Assembly (NCBI GenBank): GCA_012295275.1
Contig: CM022669.1
Coordinates: forward strand, 3,131,494-3,195,493
Direction of reading: 5' to 3'
DNA length: 64,000 nt
Source: Chrysomallon squamiferum
Lineage: Eukaryota > Mollusca > Gastropoda > Neomphalida > Peltospiridae
Made by a program: the position numbers and the translations under genes
Notes under the pieces: model-generated
Databases searched by the model: none
What the model was told of the DNA's origin: nothing
What the model saw: the letters and a program-made list of their open reading frames with translations, nothing else
Shown: one piece after another, positions 58,001 to 64,000 of the stretch
Numbering within the stretch: position 1 is the stretch's first letter
Layout of the letters: each line of letters begins with the position of its first letter

Positions 58001-58570
58001 ATGTATACTGTAACGTCACCTGGCTACAGATTCTACTCAACACAGATCTGGTGTTTTGCCCTGACTGGTGTTCGACTAGCACGGGGGGTCGGGAAACATG
58101 CCCGAGACTGCTGTTTACCTCTCCCGGAAGACGAAGAGAATCGTCTGGCAAAACAACGCACTGTGTGTGCTGAAGCTGGAATTCGAAACTCGTCCTCTTT
58201 GACCAGTCTGTATAGACTGACACCTCCAGCCAGCGTCGTGGATGCGAGTTTCCATTACATCGAGAAGCAGTTGGCAGAGAACCGGTCTAGTGACACAAAC
58301 AACGTGCTGAGATATTTTTCATATGAGTGGGAAATGTCAGTAACCAAGCAGTACTTAAAATCACACAAACCTTGCAAATCACATGGCAAAATGCTCATCT
58401 GTCTCTCAGCCTTGCTGTATATCTGTCTGTCTGTCTGTCTCTCTGTATCGATCTTTCTACTTCTGTTTATCTACCCACCTATCTGTCTGTGTATCTATCT
58501 ATATGTATTTGTATTTATCCATTTATCTATCTATCTATATCTATATATATATATATATATATATATATAG
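58001..58570 (+). CDS. Hypothetical protein or exon, first ~130 codons non-repetitive
   Basis: An ATG-started frame of 189 codons. Residues 1-130 are compositionally normal and GC-richer than the surroundings (for example LPLPEDEENRLAKQRTVCAE and PPASVVDASFHYIEKQLAEN). Residues beyond about 135 are translated CTGT/CTAT/TA microsatellite and cannot be a normal protein end. If coding, the true exon probably ends before about 58400. I do not recognise a domain, and no signal peptide is seen. The opposite strand (57990-58223) is also open but starts at a non-ATG codon. It may instead be a chance open frame in a non-coding unique block. Confidence 0.22.
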   Translation: MYTVTSPGYRFYSTQIWCFALTGVRLARGVGKHARDCCLPLPEDEENRLAKQRTVCAEAGIRNSSSLTSLYRLTPPASVVDASFHYIEKQLAENRSSDTNNVLRYFSYEWEMSVTKQYLKSHKPCKSHGKMLICLSALLYICLSVCLSVSIFLLLFIYPPICLCIYLYVFVFIHLSIYLYLYIYIYIYI

Positions 58571-58604
58571 GTGTCTGTGTCTGTATGTATTTATCCATGT
58601 ATCT

Positions 58605-58657
<53 letters not shown>

Positions 58658-58660
58658 TAA
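58415..58660. repeat. (CTGT)n-(CTAT)n-(TA)n-(CT)n-(TA)n compound microsatellite
   Basis: CTGTCTGTCTGTCTGTCTCT at 58422-58443, degenerate CTGT/CTAT, (CTAT)n to 58540, (TA)n at 58543-58569, (CT)n at 58610-58637 and (TA)n at 58637-58658. Confidence 0.95.
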
Positions 58661-60065
58661 CTACGGTTTCGTGAAAATGTACAGTGATATTTAGAAAAAT
58701 AAATAAATATACCTTTTCATTCATTGTCATCCATATGACTAATTAGGATAAACATAGTTCTTCCTTTGACATGCGCAAGGAAACCACGCCAGGAAGTATA
58801 ATTCTATTTGCTTTTCAATTATGCCACGTGACAAATGATATACATTCTATTCGTTTCAGTAACGTTTGTATCGATGACAAACGTGGAAAAACAAAGAATC
58901 GGACACAGAACCATGTGTCTGCAGCTGTAGAGGCTAAGTTAGTAGCAGAAAATTGATTAATCGCTGGAACAGCAAACAAACAAATCACGTTTTGTATATT
59001 TTCATTCTAAACAAAAGGTTTCTTCGAACTGGAGATTACTGAATGAATTCTTACTTGGTATGTGTATTCTTACTGAGCAAACATGAAACTGGACACAGCA
59101 GGCTTTTTATGGTAATTTAACTACGATGTGTCAGTTTCAGAGAAGATTCATTCAGCATTTACCTTGTGATTTTATGATGTCGAAATTTCATTCACTTTAA
59201 GGACAGAGGAAAATCAACGCTGCTGCTTACGTCTGCTTATAACATATTTCTAAGATGCCTCCTTGTATTTTCAAGAAATATGTTTTATTAGTTTCTAAAT
59301 GCAAGACAAGAAAGAACAATAGGAAAGCTTATTATTTTCTAATTCAAAGGTGTTTACAATTATTATTATATATATTCATATATGTAGTACATACATACAT
59401 ACATACGTACATACAAACATACATACATGATGTATTTATACATTCTCTTTACGTTCATACACATAAAACATCGAAACACAAGTTCATTTAAATTTTACTA
59501 TCACAAGCACAGCTTTGTATATCTTTATATCTGTCTGTCTCTCTCTATCTTATCTATATTATAATACGTGCTGTGTGTGGTATGTATTATATTGTTACAT
59601 GTTTAACAGTTCGATTAGCTGTTCTAAGTTTAACCAGCTGTCTAATACACACACATTTCCCATTAGGAAGTGCATGTCATTTCTATTTAAAGAAGAAACC
59701 AGTTTTTTTAAAAAGGAGAAACCGAAACTGTCCAAGACTACCGTACAGTTAAATACTGAAGCAGTTAATTCAACCAATCGTAATCGTTTGCTCGTTTTAG
59801 GTGGGTTTTTGTTTGTTTTTTTTCAAACCGGCAGTTATGCTCATCCGCGGAAAATCTGAAATAGATGTTTTGCAAACACTTAATTGATGTTTGCTGTTTT
59901 CAGTTAATCAGGGAAACCTTTTTTATATCCCTTTCGTTAGTTAAAGTTTTTTATTCCAGTTGTTTTGATTTTGTTTTATTTTTTTTATCTTCCTCATTTA
60001 TTTATTTATTTATTTATATCCATTATTATTTTTTATTTTATTAACCTTTTATAGGCTTTTGTTTT
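58661..60065. other. Non-coding stretch
   Basis: Contains an (ATAC)n patch at about 59387-59428 and a (TTTA)n run at about 59996-60017. Frames 59255-59491 and 59515-59859 are unmatched. Confidence 0.5.
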
Positions 60066-60071
60066 TCTAAA

Positions 60072-60075
<4 letters not shown>

Positions 60076-60117
<42 letters not shown>

Positions 60118-60139
60118 TTTTTTTTTTTTTTTTTTTATA

Positions 60140-60172
<33 letters not shown>

Positions 60173-60186
60173 TTTTTTTTTTTTTT
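60076..60186. repeat. (ATT)n and poly-T tract
   Basis: (ATT)n at 60076-60116, T20 at 60116-60136, (ATT)n at 60143-60170, then a second T run to 60186: an alternating repeated arrangement. Confidence 0.93.
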
Positions 60187-60427
60187 ACTGATATTAAAAC
60201 TATTGTTTGTCTGTAAATATACTTTCTCTGTTGTACTTCTCGCTTATGCGAATACAAAATAACAATAATAAAAAAGAGATTACTTTGATACTTTTTAATA
60301 TGGCAAAATGTAATAGCTTACAGTTTAAAAAACAAAACTTTTAAGTTACTCAATAATTTGTTAAAATAAGAAAATATAACAGGGTACGGTATAAAAATGT
60401 TTAAACAACTTAATAACTTGATAAAAT

Positions 60428-60432
60428 AACAA

Positions 60433-60481
<49 letters not shown>
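60428..60481. repeat. (AAT)n microsatellite
   Basis: About 17 AAT units. They give the poly-Leu part of the minus frame at 60318-60506. Confidence 0.95.
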
Positions 60482-60482
<1 letters not shown>

Positions 60483-61018
60483 ATGTACTGTATAGAAATA
60501 AAACACACTATGGCTTTTTTAATGTACGTTTAATATAACATCATTTTGTTCAAACTGAACGTTTAAAACCACTTTAATTCTTGTTAGTAAAACATAATAC
60601 CAAACTGCTAACTTGCATCCACATCTTCTTTATCGCTCATTAGGTGAAAAGTCGCCATTACGTACACAAATCAAACCACGAATGCTAACTTATTATTTGT
60701 TTTCCTTATAAGAAAAATACACTTCAGAGTGCATGTAATTACGAGATTTTATCTTTAGCGTATTTATCTAAATGTTTCTCTGAACAGGTATTTACTTTCA
60801 CAGACACCAGTTAACAGTTTATTCATCAACGAAATCAAATATTAAACCGAGACGTGTAAACACGTGACTTACCCCCCCCTGTACGCTGTCGCTAAAGAAT
60901 ATTCCGGTGTGTTTTCTAACAGTGTGATGCGCTCCGCTATGACGAATGTTCGGTCTTGTTTTCTTTATTTATATGGATGAATAATTTTAAATATTTGTCG
61001 AATCGAAACGATACATTT
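60482..61018. other. Non-coding stretch
   Basis: No frame or repeat of note; a C8 run lies at about 60872-60879. Confidence 0.55.
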
Positions 61019-61062
61019 ATTATTATTATTATTAGTAGTAGTAGTAGTAGTAGTAGTAGTAG
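61018..61062. repeat. (ATT)n-(TAG)n microsatellite
   Basis: Six ATT units pass directly into about ten TAG units. Confidence 0.95.
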
Positions 61063-63354
61063 CTTTAAATTACAGTTTCAATATCGATCATTCTTCTTTT
61101 CGGAAAAATGAAATGAAGAAAAAATGAAAGACTGCACATGTAAGATTTCATTAAAAATAACACTGAAATGGATGAAAGAAATTAAATTTTTTAATTTATA
61201 ACTTTTCTTTTTGACTAGTTTTACTAGTAATTTATTATTATTAATTCTGTTAAATCAGTTATATCATCACAAAATCAAGATCAGTTTATCTGATATTCAA
61301 TAAATGTGTTATTTTTTTCTATCATAAATACTGATCGATACTTTTGAACGACCATACAGTTTCTGTCATAAAATGTCAGACAAATTTAGTTGTGAAATTT
61401 AAGTTTCTTTCACTACATCATGCCCACTGAGCAATTTATTTTATTTTTTTCGTTCTGGGTGAGTTGTCGTTGTTTTATTTTTTTTTTTACAGTTTTATTT
61501 TTTTTTTTTTTTTTTTTCGTTGTTTGTTTGCTGTTTGCTCGTTTTTGTTGATTTGTTTTTGTTTCTGCTACTAAACGGATTGCACGTTCCTTGTTCCTGC
61601 ACTTATTAGCACAAGAGAACAAATAGGAAGTGACAGTTTTTGTCTCTTTCGTTCTCATTCCGCCCTCGATCTGGTTTAATTGTGTAAAACCCGTGTTTCG
61701 CTCACGCATGCCTTAGCGTGGCATTGTTCACCATTTAGCACCCGGTCGAAAAATAGCAAGTAATTCCAGAACATTCATTTCAGTGCCGTGCAACAAACTT
61801 GTACTGTGGTGTGCTCCTTTTCCGAAATATCTTTTTATGGAAAAGAATTAAAAAATTAAAATTAAAAAACAAGTTTTAAAAATTTTTCATTTTTCTTCTC
61901 TTTTTTTTCATCATTTTATTTTATTTTATTTTATTTTATTTTATTATTATTATTTTTTTTTTCATACATTTATTTTCTGCGTTGTTGTTGTTATTTGTTT
62001 TGTTTATTTCCTTTTTTTATTGATTTATGTTTATTATTTGTTGCTTTGTCAGGAAGTATTAATATCTCTCTGGTTTGTATTTTTTCTTTCTGTATCTTTA
62101 AATTGTAGTCTTGTAATAACTAACATTTTATTTTGTCGTTGTCCTTTTTCGTTGTTCTTCAAACTGAATAACAATTTAGCTTTTACAAACTGAAGAATAA
62201 ACAGTGGAGCAAATGCATTAAGACGTACAAACCGCTGATGTAAATTTAACTTGTCTAATACAGTGCAGACGAGATTAATAATTACTGTCATGTGAACTGC
62301 CCTGTGTGACTGAGATAGTCACCTGACTGACAGATTTCATGACAGCAGTCCACGTGCATCAGTCGTCACGACCACGAGAACAACTTTTAAACTTAGACAT
62401 AGGTGAGAGGAAAAGCGGCGGAACAATGAACTGTTATTGGTTTAGCAAACAATCGCACTGAAAGAATGTCTTCTGCAATTAAAAATGCGAGATAAAATAA
62501 GCCTCTTGTATCCAGATGTGTTTGGTTTTGTTCACCGAAATATTTCATTCAGTTCAGTGGGGAAATCTGAATCAGGCGAGGTGGCTGCGTGATACTTAAC
62601 AATATAAATTGCATTTCGGTTTTTGGGGAGATTTTATCAAAAAATTTGACATTTACGTAATGTTATATCTGTTAAGGGAATATAGGTGGGTTTTTTTAAA
62701 ACCTTTATTTTATTGATTTATATTTTCAGTTTTTGAATTTCTTATCTTTTATGATTTCATACTCTTTTTCCTCTTTGGCGTTCATTTCATCTTTTCTAAT
62801 TTAAACAAAATATTCTTTTTGTTTCGGTTAATTTCCTTTTTCCTTTCATTCTTTTCTTCGCTCTCTCTGTCCTATTTCTCTGTCGCTGTCTCATATTATA
62901 CTGTTGTTGGATTTTGGAGGGAGTCACCGCAGAATAAAAACGATTCAAATTAACAGAAAACATATATAAAAATAAACAGGTCTCTTAATAATTATCAGTA
63001 TTATAATTCTATAAATCATTTTTACACAGTTTTGATTTTCTAGTGATTAACACTGAAAATGTAAACACAAAGACATATTATACAAACAAGCAAGAATAAA
63101 TTATTGAATTAACCTAGTTGATACTATCAGGAATTATAAAAACTAAAACTAAAACTAAAAACTAAAACGAATTCAAGTATTATATTTTATTGATTATTCA
63201 GACCAATATTCTCTTTTTCAGTTCATTTCGGACGCCTTTCATTAAAAGTTTACATTAATAATTTAAATACAAATATCTTCTCTTTAATTAAAACGAAATA
63301 CAAATAATTAAAACTTCAGGTCCAATAAAAATAAGATCACTTAATTGTCAAATT
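61063..63354. other. AT-rich stretch without recognisable genes
   Basis: T-rich runs at 61480-61517 and 61915-61960. Frames at 61413-61709 (-) and 62049-62291 (-) are Lys/Asn/Gln-rich or unmatched. A small ACTAAA tandem run (AAAACTAAAACTAAAACTAA) lies at 63138-63168. Confidence 0.5.
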
Positions 63355-63355
63355 A

Positions 63356-63620
63356 GCAGTAATAATAGTAGTAGCTGTAGAAGCAGTAGTGGTAGCAGTA
63401 TTAGTAGTTGTAGTAGCAGGAGTAATGGTGATAACGCTTTTGGTGGTATAATAGTTGTAGTAGTAGCAGAAGTGATAATAGTAACAACCGTAATAACGGT
63501 GGTAGTAGTTGTAGTGATAGTATTAGTGATATTAGTAGTTGTAATAGTAATAGTGATGGTAGTAGTAACAGTTATAATAGTAGTAGTTGCTATATAAGAA
63601 CACACTTTAGTAGTAGGTGT
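63356..63620. repeat. Degenerate (TAG)n / (GTA)n trinucleotide cloud
   Basis: About 265 bp of imperfect AGTAATAATAGTAGTAGCTG-type repeats. They produce the Thr/Ile-rich minus frame at 63348-63605. Confidence 0.88.
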
Positions 63621-63654
63621 AGTTTTAATTTTTACAGTGACGAAAGTGATGTAG

Positions 63655-63917
63655 CAGTTTTGCGTGCAGAGATCTGATGATGCCCGGGGCCAACTCCTTG
63701 ATTATATGCCCCCAAAGACTCAAGTGTAAGGCCTAGTACTGAGAAATATGATGGGAAAGGAAGATATTTTGAACATGTAAACATAGTTGAAACATAATAT
63801 AAACACTTTATTCGATTTAAATATAAATGTATTAAGTTCTTTTCTCTAAATCGATGCCCACCTAGATGCCCGGGGCCACCGCTCCTTCGCCCCACCCCAC
63901 CCCGCAACACGCCACTG
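63655..63917. mobile_element. GC-rich-ended insert bounded by CAG…CTG, possible hAT-type MITE
   Basis: The block begins CAGTTTTGCGTGCAGAG and ends …GCAACACGCCACTG, whose reverse complement is CAGTGGCGTGTTGC, so both ends start CAGT. GATGCCCGGGGCCA occurs near each end (about 63680 and 63863), in the same orientation. The middle is AT-rich and unremarkable. GC-rich ends of this 'CAGTGGCG…CCCGGGGC' style are common in animal hAT-related MITEs. No 8-bp target duplication is visible and the inverted match is short, so this is tentative. The minus frame 63632-63910 runs through it and is probably meaningless. Confidence 0.35.
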
Positions 63918-64000
63918 TTGCCAGTATATTATAATAACAAGTGATTGCTGTAGTAAATGTAGTAGTGGTAGGAACAATTCTTTATGTTGTGCTAGTTATA

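Overview
The window reads as non-coding, AT-rich eukaryotic DNA from an animal, most likely a mollusc. The mollusc call rests on two things recognised from memory, with no search run. One is a tRNA-derived SINE copy (about 38979-39190) whose body carries a 'CCTGTCTATAGGATGGTGC' / 'GCTGCTAATCGGAAAGAGTA' segment that I associate with molluscan, especially gastropod, SINEs. The other is an 'AAAGGGAGATAACT' motif (22706-22719) that is frequent in molluscan repeats. I cannot name the species or exclude other molluscan classes. There are no operons or bacterial signals, and most long open frames are created by simple repeats.

Only one stretch looks like a convincing host gene. On the minus strand, 42422-43621 encodes a secreted protein with a signal peptide, one six-cysteine chitin-binding (CBM14/peritrophin-A) domain and a long Thr/Pro/Arg/Lys-rich tail. 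A strong 5' splice-site match near its 3' end suggests it may be a first coding exon. An open frame at 58001-58570 is a weak second candidate. Two broken transposase-derived frames also exist: a FLYWCH zinc-finger fragment (11049-11315), and the N-terminal helix-turn-helix of a mariner-like transposase spliced by deletion to its C-terminal tail (18911-19174).

Layout: 1-3.2 kb, AT-rich with a (GA)n edge; 3.2-5.4 kb, a 25-bp minisatellite with no G on the + strand; 5.5-8.9 kb, featureless; 8.9-12.6 kb, a degenerate ~25-27-bp minisatellite interrupted by two inverted-repeat elements (10679-11574 and 11596-12401); 12.6-18 kb, trinucleotide and dinucleotide tracts plus a palindrome cluster; 18.6-21.5 kb, a short tandem repeat, the deleted mariner-like element and a pair of ~300-bp dispersed repeat copies; 21.5-33.7 kb, mostly featureless; 33.7-34.7 kb, long GA, CA and CT tracts; 35-40.2 kb, SINE and tRNA-like fragments and a third 25-bp minisatellite; 42-44 kb, the chitin-binding gene next to a (CT)n tract; 44-64 kb, AT-rich DNA with (TAG)n-like clouds, GA tracts, and a GC-rich insert at 63655-63917.

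I found no evidence of a new multi-gene system. The most informative observations are the G-free minisatellite, the nested transposon structure and the internally deleted mariner-like element with a visible frame break at its junction.
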